NCBI GenBank assembly: GCA_020161755.1
Contig: JAIUOS010000022.1
Coordinates: 1 to 64,000 of the forward strand
DNA length: 64,000 bases
Source of the DNA: Actinomycetota bacterium
GTDB taxonomy: Bacteria > Actinomycetota > Actinomycetes > Propionibacteriales > Propionibacteriaceae
Reading direction: 5' to 3'
Shown: in pieces, positions 50,285 through 57,659 of the stretch
How positions within the stretch are numbered: the stretch's first letter is position 1
Layout of the letters: each line of letters starts with the position of its first letter
The notes under the pieces: generated by a model
What the model was told of the DNA's origin: nothing
Databases searched by the model: none
What the model saw: the letters and a program-made list of their open reading frames with translations, nothing else
Made by a program: the position numbers and the translations under genes

Positions 50285-51052
50285 ATGGCTTTCGTGAACA
50301 CCAGCGTGGCGGGCGATGTGGCGATCGTGACCGGGGCGGCGAGCGGGATCGGGCAGGCGATCGCGGTGGCGCTGGCCGAGGCCGGCGCGAGGGTCGGCTG
50401 CGCCGATCTGGCGGCGAGCAGCATGGACGAGACCCTCGCCCGGGTCGCCGAGGTGGGCGGTGAGGGCGTCGCGATCGCCTGGGACGTCACCGACCCCGCG
50501 GACGCGACCCGCGCGGTCGCCGAGGTCGAGGCGCGGTTCGGGCCGCTGGCGCTGGCGGTGAACGCGGCGGGCATCGCCAACGCGGCACCGGCGACGGAGC
50601 TGGGCCTGGAGCAGTGGCAGCGCATGTACGACGTGGACGCGACCGGGGTGTTCCTCGCCTGCCAGGCGGAGGGACGGGCGATGCTGGGCCACGGCCGGGG
50701 CTCGATCGTGAACATCGCCTCGATGTCGGGGTCGATCGCGAACCGTGGGCTGACGCAGGTGCACTACAACAGCGCGAAGGCGGCGGTGATCCACCTGACC
50801 AGGTCGCTGGCGGTGGAGTGGATCCGGGACGGGGTGCGGGTCAACTCGCTGAGCCCGGGCTACACCTGGACGCCGATGAACAAGCGCCCGGAGGTGGCCG
50901 ATCAGGTGGTGGAGTTCGCCGCGTCCACGCCGATCGGCCGGCTCGCCGAGCCGGTCGAGATCGCCGGGCCGGCACTGTTCCTGCTCAGCCCGGCGGCGTC
51001 CTTCGTGACCGGTGTCGACCTGCTGGTCGACGGGGGCTTCTGCTGCTGGTGA
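50285..51052 (+). CDS. Short-chain dehydrogenase/reductase (polyol/sugar type)
   Basis: This 255-residue NAD(P)-dependent oxidoreductase has the cofactor loop TGAASGIG (about residues 16-23), NAAG (about 92-95), the catalytic Ser of NIASMSGS and YNSAK (Tyr about 161, Lys about 165). The C-terminal PGYTWTPMNKRPE segment and the DGGFCCW end resemble SDRs that oxidise sugar alcohols such as threitol or sorbitol; the substrate is not proven. The Asp in GCADLAA after the second strand favours NAD over NADP. ATG 50285 has GGAAGGA upstream. It follows the LAL regulator and is convergent with the DUF488 gene (1-bp gap). Confidence 0.9.
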   Translation: MAFVNTSVAGDVAIVTGAASGIGQAIAVALAEAGARVGCADLAASSMDETLARVAEVGGEGVAIAWDVTDPADATRAVAEVEARFGPLALAVNAAGIANAAPATELGLEQWQRMYDVDATGVFLACQAEGRAMLGHGRGSIVNIASMSGSIANRGLTQVHYNSAKAAVIHLTRSLAVEWIRDGVRVNSLSPGYTWTPMNKRPEVADQVVEFAASTPIGRLAEPVEIAGPALFLLSPAASFVTGVDLLVDGGFCCW

Positions 51053-51053
51053 G

Positions 51054-51398
51054 TCAGCCGAGCAGGTCCTGGAGGACGACCGCTTCGTTGTGTTCGACGT
51101 CCCTCGCTGCATAGAGCAGGGTCACGACATCGTGCTGGGCGCATGTGCTGCGCAGGGCGGTCAGCGCGGGGGAGCCGTCCAGTTCGGCGCGGTACCGCTG
51201 GGTGAACTCGGCGAACTTCGCGGGGTCGTGCCCGAACCAGGTGCGCAGGGCGGTGGACGGGGCGACGTCCTTGTCCCATTCGTCGATGCCGGCCTCCGCC
51301 TTCGAGACCCCGCGCGGCCAGAGCCGGTCGACCAGGACGCGGTAGCCGTCCGTCACGTCGCGGGGTTCGTACACGCGCTTGAGCTTGAGGGTGCCCAT
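51054..51398 (-). CDS. DUF488-family protein
   Basis: This 114-residue protein has the DUF488 signature: LKRVYEPRDVTDGYRVLVDRLWPRGVSKAEA (about residues 4-34) with invariant RLWPRG, WDKDVAPSTALRTWFGHDPAKFAEF and TLLYAARDVEHNEAVVL. The short type is widespread, and its function is unknown. ATG 51398 is the family start; a longer frame to 51491 adds atypical sequence. It is convergent with the SDR gene and divergent from the Gfo/Idh/MocA gene. Confidence 0.88.
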   Translation of the reverse strand: MGTLKLKRVYEPRDVTDGYRVLVDRLWPRGVSKAEAGIDEWDKDVAPSTALRTWFGHDPAKFAEFTQRYRAELDGSPALTALRSTCAQHDVVTLLYAARDVEHNEAVVLQDLLG

Positions 51399-51524
51399 GC
51401 GGCTACCGTAGTCCGGGAGGCGCTCGGGGCCCAGACGTGGCGATATTGACGCGTGTAGATGAAAGCCCATCGGCTTCCCATCGAACTCCACCTGTTCGCA
51501 GTCGCGAGGCGCTTGCCGTCCGCG

Positions 51525-51542
51525 AATCTACAGGCGTAGATT
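51525..51542. promoter_or_regulatory. Inverted repeat AATCTAC-AGGC-GTAGATT upstream of the Gfo/Idh/MocA gene
   Basis: The 7-bp arms are perfect around a 4-bp spacer, 43 bp before GTG 51585, and the right arm overlaps a TAGATT -10-like box. A related TGTAGAT lies at about 51454-51460. It is likely an operator for a repressor of this gene. Confidence 0.55.
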
Positions 51543-51584
51543 AGTGGCCCTGCGCACCTCACCCCTCGAAAGGACGGACGACCC

Positions 51585-52805
51585 GTGAAGATCGGCGTCA
51601 TCGGAACGGGCCAATTCGCCCGCAGCTTCATCAGCCTGTGGCAGCTCCACCCCGCGGTGGAGGCGGTGTACGTCACCGACCTGGTCGCCGAGCGCGCCGC
51701 GCAGCACGTGGAACAGTACGGCCTGGCCGGGAGCTTCCCGGACGTCGACGCGATGCTGGCGTCCGACGTCGATTCGGTCGCGATCATGACGCAGCGCTGG
51801 ACGCACGGCGAGCTGGCGCTGAAGGCGCTCGAGGCGGGCAAGAACGTCTACTCGGCGGTGCCGATGGCGATCAGCGCCGAAGAGATCGCCGCGATCGTGG
51901 CGAAGGTCGAGCAGACCGGGCTGATCTACATGATGGGGGAGACCAGCTACTACAACCCGGCCGTGATCTTCGCCCGGCAGAAGATCGCCGCGGGGGAGTT
52001 CGGACGCGTCTTCTACTCCGAGGGCGACTACGTGCACGACATGGACAACGGCTTCTCCGCCGCCTACCGGTTCAGCGGCGGGGACGACTGGAAGTCGACG
52101 GCCAGCTACCCGCCCATGCTGTACCCGACGCACGCCATCGGCGGGGTGCTCGGCGCCCTGCCCACCCACGCCACCTCGGTGTCGTGCATCGGCATCCACG
52201 ACAGCGGCACCGACGGCATCTTCGACCGTGCCATTTCGGCCTGGGACAACGACTTCTCGAACATGTCCGCACTGTTCGAACTCGCGGACGGCGGCGCGAT
52301 GCGCACCAACGAGTTCCGCCGGGTGGGCTACTGGAAGGGCCACGAGTCCCGGTTCCGCTTCTACGGCACCGAGCAGGTCTTCGAGCAGACCGGGGACGGG
52401 GCGAGCCTGAGCGTGAAGACCGAGGGCGAGGACTACGCCAAGGGCGCCACCCTCGACATCAGCGAGCTGTTCTACACCGGCGAGGGAGCCGTCCCCGAGG
52501 GCTTCGGCGACGTCGACCCCGCGCTGATGCAGAGCTTCGCGTCCGGCTCCGCCCAGGTGCAGGACCGCTCCCGGCTGCCGCGCGAGTTCGACGGCGCCCA
52601 CAACGGGCACGAGGGCAGCCACCACTACCTCGCCGACGACTTCGTCCGCGCCGTCACCACTCGCACCCAGCCGCCGGTCAACGCGTGGCGGGCCGCCCGC
52701 TTCACCCTGCCCGGCGTGATCGCCTTCGAGTCGGCACGCCAGGGCGGTGCGAGGCTGCCCGTGCCCGACCACGGCGACGGCCCGGCCGATCCCCGCTGGG
52801 ACTGA
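51585..52805 (+). CDS. Gfo/Idh/MocA-family oxidoreductase
   Basis: This 406-residue NAD(P)-dependent sugar or inositol dehydrogenase-like protein starts with the Rossmann motif MKIGVIGTGQFARS. VAIMTQRWTHGELALKALEAGKNVYSAVPM follows at about residues 65-95. Most family members have E-K-P at the last position, with a catalytic Lys; here it reads Ala-Val-Pro, so the proton relay must differ. The C-terminal beta-sheet domain includes YPPMLYPTHAIGGVLGAL, where His about 185 may act instead. The start GTG 51585 has GAAAGGA upstream. It stands alone with an operator-like palindrome before it. The hairpin-capable stretch at 52836-52863 (CGGCAC…GTGCCG) may end it. Confidence 0.88.
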   Translation: MKIGVIGTGQFARSFISLWQLHPAVEAVYVTDLVAERAAQHVEQYGLAGSFPDVDAMLASDVDSVAIMTQRWTHGELALKALEAGKNVYSAVPMAISAEEIAAIVAKVEQTGLIYMMGETSYYNPAVIFARQKIAAGEFGRVFYSEGDYVHDMDNGFSAAYRFSGGDDWKSTASYPPMLYPTHAIGGVLGALPTHATSVSCIGIHDSGTDGIFDRAISAWDNDFSNMSALFELADGGAMRTNEFRRVGYWKGHESRFRFYGTEQVFEQTGDGASLSVKTEGEDYAKGATLDISELFYTGEGAVPEGFGDVDPALMQSFASGSAQVQDRSRLPREFDGAHNGHEGSHHYLADDFVRAVTTRTQPPVNAWRAARFTLPGVIAFESARQGGARLPVPDHGDGPADPRWD

Positions 52806-52982
52806 GCGGACGGCACTCAGCACGTCCACCTATACACGGCACTGCTTATAGGAGCTTGTGCCGGGAGGCGACGGACACGACAGACCCGTCTGAGGAGGTG
52901 CCAACTCCGAACCCCACGCTCAGCACCCCTGTGACGAGTGAAGTTGTCCTGGTTTGTCCCACCCATGCGGGCTGACCTCGAT
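52806..52982. other. Intergenic region left of the island boundary
   Basis: No gene is seen. The stretch holds a possible hairpin, CGGCAC…GTGCCG (52836-52863). That segment (52831-52864) also resembles the region before the island ATPase at 58962-58995 (24 of 34 positions identical). The chromosome ends, and the tRNA-Glu remnant begins, at 52983. Confidence 0.5.
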
Positions 52983-53026
52983 TGGCATCCCCAACGGGAT
53001 TCGAACCCGCGCTGCCGCCTTGAAAG
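52983..53026 (-). other. 3' half of a tRNA-Glu gene: attachment-site remnant of an integrated element
   Basis: On the minus strand the sequence runs from anticodon loop bases CTTTCAA (anticodon TTC), through the 3' anticodon stem GGCGG and the T arm GCGGG-TTCGAAT-CCCGT, to acceptor TGGGGAT, G and an encoded CCA. The bases that should pair on the 5' side are missing: CTTTCAA is preceded by GGGCCCAA instead of CCGCC. Thus this is only the 3' half, as left when a tyrosine integrase inserts an element into a tRNA gene. The chromosome lies to the left, the element to the right. Confidence 0.8.
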
Positions 53027-53467
53027 TTGGGCCCGGGCCTAAAGTGGGGTGTTCGGAGGGCCCTCGTGAGCGTCTTTGAGCGTGCGGAGCAACCTCTCAA
53101 ACGGCCTTCAAGGGCCTGATCTGGCGACAACTGTGTTGAGAATGTGTTGAGTCCAGGCTCGACGACGGGCTGCTTGTCGGCGACGGTTGAAGACCAGGAC
53201 CCCCGGTCGTTTCGACCTCAGATTCGGCCTTCGCCCACACAGCCTCACCGAACCCGAGCGCCAGCTTGGCCTGCATCTCTCCCCAGCCGCCGTTGACGAA
53301 GCCGCCGGCCGGTGTCATCCGCGGCTGTGGCACCTAGGATGCAGCTGTCAGGGCCGCGGGGCAAGTGCGGATGCGCCCTCGGCGCCACCGGCGAATCGCT
53401 TGTCGAACGCGATCGCTCACCGCTCGGCAAGGCGGATGTCGTCGGACTCTGTGCCACTCTTCCTGGT
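53027..53467. other. Element end without clear genes
   Basis: No reading frame here has a recognisable product or good start. A tandem pair TGTGTTGAG lies at 53132-53140 and 53143-53151, within 130 bp of the attachment site; such short repeats can be arm-type integrase sites. The rest may be decayed coding sequence. Base composition is less GC-rich than the chromosome to the left. Confidence 0.45.
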
Positions 53468-53786
53468 GTGAACGTCCTCGATGCTGTTGTGCCGATACTC
53501 GCCCTCGGCGGTACTGCGATCCAGGCGACTCAGAGCCTGCGGCGACTCAAGGAGGCGGACCCCGAAGCCCACCGCGCGTTCGTTGCAAGTCGACGACCTC
53601 AAGATCGAGTACGCCCTCACGAGACATCCCGTGCGCTGGAATGAACGCCGGCGCGAGATGGCGCAGTTGCTTCGAGAATCGCCGGCAGAAGCGAAGCTGT
53701 ACAAACGGGTGCGATCGCAGTTGGTGGCATGGCTAATGCTCTTCTTCGCCGCTGTCCTTGCGGTCGTCGCTGCCTTCATGGGCTGA
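53468..53786 (+). pseudogene. Small membrane protein gene with probable frameshift
   Basis: From GTG 53468 one frame encodes a start with a hydrophobic stretch and a charged helix (VLDAVVPILALGGTAIQATQSLRRLKEADPEAHRAF) and then loses character. In the next frame, from about 53590, the sequence continues sensibly with VDDLKIEYALTRHPVRW, NERRREMAQLL and a C-terminal membrane helix (LVAWLMLFFAAVLAVVAAFMG), ending at 53786. Joined, the parts give about 105 residues with one hydrophobic stretch near each end. A one-base change near 53580 would explain the break, whether by mutation or sequencing error. The two parts could also be separate small genes. The protein is not recognised. Confidence 0.4.
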
Positions 53787-53823
53787 GCGCATAGACCCGT
53801 CTGGATGCGATCGCGGTGACGAC

Positions 53824-54672
53824 TCAGTCGCTGAGGCGACGCAGGATGTTCGCGAGCAAGATCACAGCGTCGGCAGCGATTCCGGAGGACGTTCGGTCGG
53901 CTCGCGGTGAGTGCTTCATCTTGTGAGAGAGCGCGGAGGCCTTCTTCACCAGGCCGCGCAACTCCTCGTTCGCCGATCCGGGAAGGCGCCGGTCGATGTA
54001 GGCGCCGATGCGCAGGTCGGTCTTTTCGACGGGCAGCGGCTTGACGCCGTCCGGGCAGTCCAGGTCAGGGTCGTACACCAGCGCGCTGAGTGCTTCGATG
54101 ACACCGACACATCGGTTACCTACATCCTTATAGTCGACCGGCGTCGACGCGGTGGCGAACCGGTGCCGCAGCTGCTCGATCTGGTCGTCTACCAGTGGCC
54201 AGCCCAGGTGATTGCGCGGTGACACGCCACGAGAGAGCTCGTTGGCCGATGCCTGATCCTGAACTGACTCGAGGGCCTTCAAGACCGGCTCGAACTGCTC
54301 CGCCAGCATGTCCCGTCGCGCTTGCCAGCTGTCTCGACCCTCATGTGCAAGCCAGTAGGTACGAAACGAAGGGAAGTCGCTCCACGGCGGATCGAAGGCG
54401 ACCCCCTGACGACGGAGGACAGCCTGTAGCGACCGGTTGGCTTCACGGGACGTGACATCATCGAGCTGCTGCGACCGATCGGTGCCATACGCCTGATACT
54501 GACCTCGCACGAACTGAGTGAGTGCAATCGCGGTCTCCAATGCATCGTCGCCGGGAACCGGTCCGAGGGCGAGTCGGCGGACGATGTCCATTCGAACGGT
54601 CCTGCTGGGGTGCGTCGCCGCCCATGAACCAGCGGGGGCGAACTCCTCCTCGAACAGGTCGCCAAACCTCAT
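53824..54672 (-). CDS. Hypothetical protein with HEPN-like C-terminal helical domain
   Basis: This 282-residue cytoplasmic protein is not assigned to a named family. The N-terminal two thirds contain several Trp-rich helical stretches (PWSDFPSFRTYWLAHEGRDSW). The last ~100 residues (NRCVGVIEALSALVYDPD, then GAYIDRRLPGSANEELRGLVKKASALSHKMKHSP, then a final helix AADAVILLANILRRL) resemble the helical tails of abortive-infection-type proteins. An R-x4-6-H motif of HEPN RNases is not clear, so activity is uncertain. ATG 54672 is chosen; TTG 54702 is possible. It lies beside a Shedu-like gene and an integrase, which makes a defence role plausible but unproven. Confidence 0.6.
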   Translation of the reverse strand: MRFGDLFEEEFAPAGSWAATHPSRTVRMDIVRRLALGPVPGDDALETAIALTQFVRGQYQAYGTDRSQQLDDVTSREANRSLQAVLRRQGVAFDPPWSDFPSFRTYWLAHEGRDSWQARRDMLAEQFEPVLKALESVQDQASANELSRGVSPRNHLGWPLVDDQIEQLRHRFATASTPVDYKDVGNRCVGVIEALSALVYDPDLDCPDGVKPLPVEKTDLRIGAYIDRRLPGSANEELRGLVKKASALSHKMKHSPRADRTSSGIAADAVILLANILRRLSD

Positions 54673-54884
54673 GCGACGATGATCCCAGCTAAGCGGCGAC
54701 AACGTCCGAGTCGACAGACTCGCTGCAAGCGGGGCAAGCGGGTCGCGCGGGCGGCATTCTGCGCGTGCGGTCTTCGAGGGATTTGCGGGGTACGGGTGTC
54801 ACCTACCTTGCGAAGGCCAGCAAGTCGCTGATCTGCAGCTCAGGTCGAGCAGTAGACCTACTCTCGCTCTGCTAGCTTCGATGG

Positions 54885-55814
54885 GTGCATGGCACAGAGA
54901 CCGATCCAGACTGGCTGACGCATCGATCGGCGGATTCCAACCCTGACCGCCCCAAAGCAATGGCTTGGCAGGAGTATCACGACCGCGCGCTCAGTGACTG
55001 GTGTGCGCTGCTCGCTCAGGATCCCGAGGAGGACCGAGTACAGGAGTTCCTTGAGCTACACCCGGCGATGATCCCGGGCGGGAGTGGCGACATCGGTCCC
55101 GGGGGCCATCACAATTCGGAGATGGGCCTCGTGTTTCGTCAACCCCAGCTTCGTGGGATGGATCGGTCCTTTCTGCCGGACTTCATGTGGGTAACCCAGT
55201 CCTCATCGCTGGCGACTCCAATTCTGATCGAGATTGAGAAGCCCTCCCGGCGGTGGTTTCGACGTGATGAGCGACCGACGGCCCACTTCACCGCGGCTCA
55301 CGACCAATTGGCGGAGTGGAAGGCTTGGTTTGCTAACGAGCGGAACGTCGGGACGTTTCGGCAGCGCTACCTGTTCGGCGAGCGGTACGAAAGGCGACGA
55401 TTCCTACCCCAGTACCTGCTTGTGTACGGTCGCAGTCACGAGTTTGAGTTGGGGGGAGGACACCTCAACCCCGACTTCCTCAATCACAAGCGCGACCACA
55501 TGCGGCGCGACGATGAGCACTTCATGACCTTTGACTCGTTGCGGCCACGCCATGACCACAGCAACTCCATCACGGCGACGATGACAGCAACCGGCCCGGC
55601 GCCTTTCGCGTTCTCCCCGGTGTACGGGACGGGACCTCGCACCGGAGAGACCGCGTTGATGTTGGGGTCGCCGCTGGATGCGCTAGGAAGGAGCGTGATG
55701 ATGTCCGACGAGAGGCGCCAGTATCTTGCGGCTCGATGGCGCTTCTGGGCCGAGCGACATGAGGACGACCTACGTCTTCGAAGACGCATCACATACAGAT
55801 CTGGGCTGGAGTAG
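54885..55814 (+). CDS. Shedu-like (DUF4263) nuclease candidate
   Basis: This 309-residue protein shows the layout of Shedu anti-phage proteins: a short helical N-terminus, EDRVQEFLELHPAMIPGG (about residues 49-66), then a probable PD-(D/E)xK nuclease core. In the core, FLPDF gives Asp99, LIEIEKPSRRWF gives Glu116/Glu118 and Lys119, and HDQLAEW gives Gln141. LPQYLLVYGR then forms a strand and FMTFDSLRP a later motif. Shedu uses one protein, SduA, to block phage. The (D/E)xK spacing is slightly unusual (E-I-E-K), so catalytic competence is not certain. GTG 54885 is taken; ATG 54960 is an alternative without a better ribosome site. Composition is clearly less GC-rich than in chromosomal genes, which suggests transfer. 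Confidence 0.65.
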   Translation: MHGTETDPDWLTHRSADSNPDRPKAMAWQEYHDRALSDWCALLAQDPEEDRVQEFLELHPAMIPGGSGDIGPGGHHNSEMGLVFRQPQLRGMDRSFLPDFMWVTQSSSLATPILIEIEKPSRRWFRRDERPTAHFTAAHDQLAEWKAWFANERNVGTFRQRYLFGERYERRRFLPQYLLVYGRSHEFELGGGHLNPDFLNHKRDHMRRDDEHFMTFDSLRPRHDHSNSITATMTATGPAPFAFSPVYGTGPRTGETALMLGSPLDALGRSVMMSDERRQYLAARWRFWAERHEDDLRLRRRITYRSGLE

Positions 55815-55970
55815 CGGACGAGTTGGAGACCCCCGCGCCGCAGCGGCGGGGAAGCGCACCCGGGTCGAGACCCCGAAAGACAGCGCCGTGTAGCAGGACG
55901 GGGGTGCAGGTTCGCCCGACGGCGGCAATCCCCTTGGTTGCTCGTGCTGATCGTGGATCGGAGCCGAGGA

Positions 55971-57140
55971 TCAGTGGTCCGGTAGCGCGAGTTCCTCGCG
56001 GGCAGTGAGTTCGGCCCGCCGGGCGGCGTCGAGGGCGTCGGCGACGGTGTCGAGCCTGTCGGCGAAAAGGTGACCGTACAGGTCGAGAGTCATGGTGGCG
56101 GACTTGTGGCCGAGCATGCGCTGGACGACCTTCACGTCGGCCCCCGCGGCGATGGCCAGCGAGGCTGCGGTGTGGCGGAACTCGTGCGGATGGAAGTGCT
56201 TGGTGAACACCGGGATCTTGATCCCGCCGGGCCCGGTCGTGCTGACGGGCTGGCCGCCGGCGTCGAGCTTGCGGATGCACAGGCCCATCTCCTCGGCTGC
56301 AGGCGTTAACGCGGCGCGCTGGAAGGTCTGAGCGCGGAGCACGCCACCGCGTGGGCCTTGGAAGAGAAGGTCGTTGGCCTGCCGGCCGCGGACGGCGGTC
56401 TCCAGGTCGGCGATGAGGAAGCGGGGGAGTGCGACTTCGCGTCGTTCGTGTCCTTTCGTGGCGCCCCAGACCATGACGCCCCTCACCGGCGAGACCGATT
56501 CGGCGACTACCACCCGGCGGCGTGTCAGGTCGACGCGCGATACGCGAAGGGCAGCCACCTCGCCCCACCGCAGTCCGGTGTAGGCCAGGAAGAGGACCAA
56601 GAGCCTCCAATAGGGCCCGACCAGTGACGCCATGTCTTCGACCTGGGCGTGGGAGAGGAACCGCTTCTCGGTTGCGTGGACGCGGGGCAGGGAGATGTCC
56701 TCGGCGACGTTGCGTGCCAGGCGCCCGTCGCGGACAGCGGTCGCCAGGACTTGGGAGAACACACGGTGAATCTTGCGAACGGAGGCTGGCGCGAGCTTGA
56801 TGCCGGCGATCCACTTCTGGACGTCACCGTGGGTGACCTGAGCGAGCTGAACCTCGCCCCACCGCGGCTTGATGTGCGCCTCGATCGCATCGCCGTATCG
56901 CTCACGCGTCTTGGGTGTGAGGTTGGTCTTGCCTGCGAGCCACTGGTCTGCCCACGGTCCGACCTTGACCCGCGCGCGGGAGGGATCGATGTAGCCGCCG
57001 TTGATCTTGGTGCCTTCGACGTTGACCAGGTGCCCCTCTGCGTCCTTCTTGCGCGTGAACGACTTGCTTCGGCTCTTTCCTTCCGGCGTCCGCCAACGGG
57101 CGTAGTAGCGTCCGTTGGCCATCTTGTCGATGGTGCCCAT
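55971..57140 (-). CDS. int: Tyrosine-type site-specific integrase
   Basis: This 389-residue recombinase has an N-terminal arm-binding domain (about residues 1-60, ANGRYYARWRTPEGKSRSKSF), a core-binding SAM-like domain (about 62-145) and a catalytic domain. The active-site residues are all present: Arg191 (TGLRWGE), Lys229 (ATKGHER), His319 and Arg322 (HPHEFRHTAAS), His345 (LGHKS) and Tyr355 (LDLYGHL). It would integrate and excise the element at the tRNA-Glu site found 2.9 kb away. ATG 57140 is the family-like start. The excisionase-like gene lies 19 bp upstream, the usual xis-int order in actinobacterial integrative elements. Confidence 0.93.
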   Translation of the reverse strand: MGTIDKMANGRYYARWRTPEGKSRSKSFTRKKDAEGHLVNVEGTKINGGYIDPSRARVKVGPWADQWLAGKTNLTPKTRERYGDAIEAHIKPRWGEVQLAQVTHGDVQKWIAGIKLAPASVRKIHRVFSQVLATAVRDGRLARNVAEDISLPRVHATEKRFLSHAQVEDMASLVGPYWRLLVLFLAYTGLRWGEVAALRVSRVDLTRRRVVVAESVSPVRGVMVWGATKGHERREVALPRFLIADLETAVRGRQANDLLFQGPRGGVLRAQTFQRAALTPAAEEMGLCIRKLDAGGQPVSTTGPGGIKIPVFTKHFHPHEFRHTAASLAIAAGADVKVVQRMLGHKSATMTLDLYGHLFADRLDTVADALDAARRAELTAREELALPDH

Positions 57141-57159
57141 GCGTAATCCGGTCTGTGCT

Positions 57160-57444
57160 CTAGCCGGCCACGCCGTACTGCCGGTCGAGCCAGGTGAGCA
57201 CGTCGCTCTTCTTGTAGCGGATGCCGCGCGGGCCGAGGTGGAAGGAGCGTGGTCCGATGCCCTGGTACCTCCACGTGCGCAAGGTGGCGTTGGGCGTGCG
57301 GAGCATGAGCGCGACCTCGGCGGTAGTGAGGAGCTGATCCTCATCAAATGCTGAGGCGTTCGAGGGCGCGCTGGCACCGGGTGGTGCGTCGCGGTGGTCC
57401 GGGCCGGGCCGGTCGTCGAATCCGGGCGTGTAGCTGGCGGTCAT
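57160..57444 (-). CDS. xis: Excisionase-like helix-turn-helix protein
   Basis: This 94-residue DNA-binding protein has a C-terminal winged helix of the MerR/AlpA type: LLTTAEVALMLRTPNATLRTWRYQGIGPRSFHLGPRGIRYKKSDVLTWLDRQY spans about residues 38-90, and its Trp-Arg-x-x-Gly-Ile-Gly-Pro turn is typical of excisionases. Such proteins bend DNA at attachment sites and steer the integrase toward excision. The N-terminus (YTPGFDDRPG) is probably disordered and resembles the start of the ATPase encoded upstream. A very good ribosome site (AGGAGG, 8 nt) fixes ATG 57444. Confidence 0.85.
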   Translation of the reverse strand: MTASYTPGFDDRPGPDHRDAPPGASAPSNASAFDEDQLLTTAEVALMLRTPNATLRTWRYQGIGPRSFHLGPRGIRYKKSDVLTWLDRQYGVAG

Positions 57445-57659
57445 GGCGTCGTCCTCCTTGTGGGTGCCGATTGACGTCCTGACCCACTAAGCCGACGGCT
57501 AAGGCCGATCCGGACAAACTCCGTGATCGTTCTTCCGCGAAGTTGTACCTCCCGAGCGGCGACGGCGTCCGCGCACGAAGAGCACCTGTCACCTGCAAGC
57601 GGCAACGCGGGCGTGAAGCTGGAGGCTCTCTGCCCGCGCAGCAACCCCGGGCGGATGCA

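Noticed and set aside
52983-53058. A complete tRNA gene at the island boundary
   Set aside because: The 5' acceptor, D arm and 5' anticodon stem are missing, so only a 3' half is present.
53097-53333. Minus-strand 78-codon frame at the element end
   Set aside because: No ribosome site, no recognisable sequence, and other frames in the same stretch are equally open.
57445-57659. Possible small genes between the ATPase and the excisionase-like gene
   Set aside because: Several short frames on both strands overlap here, but none has a ribosome site or plausible product.
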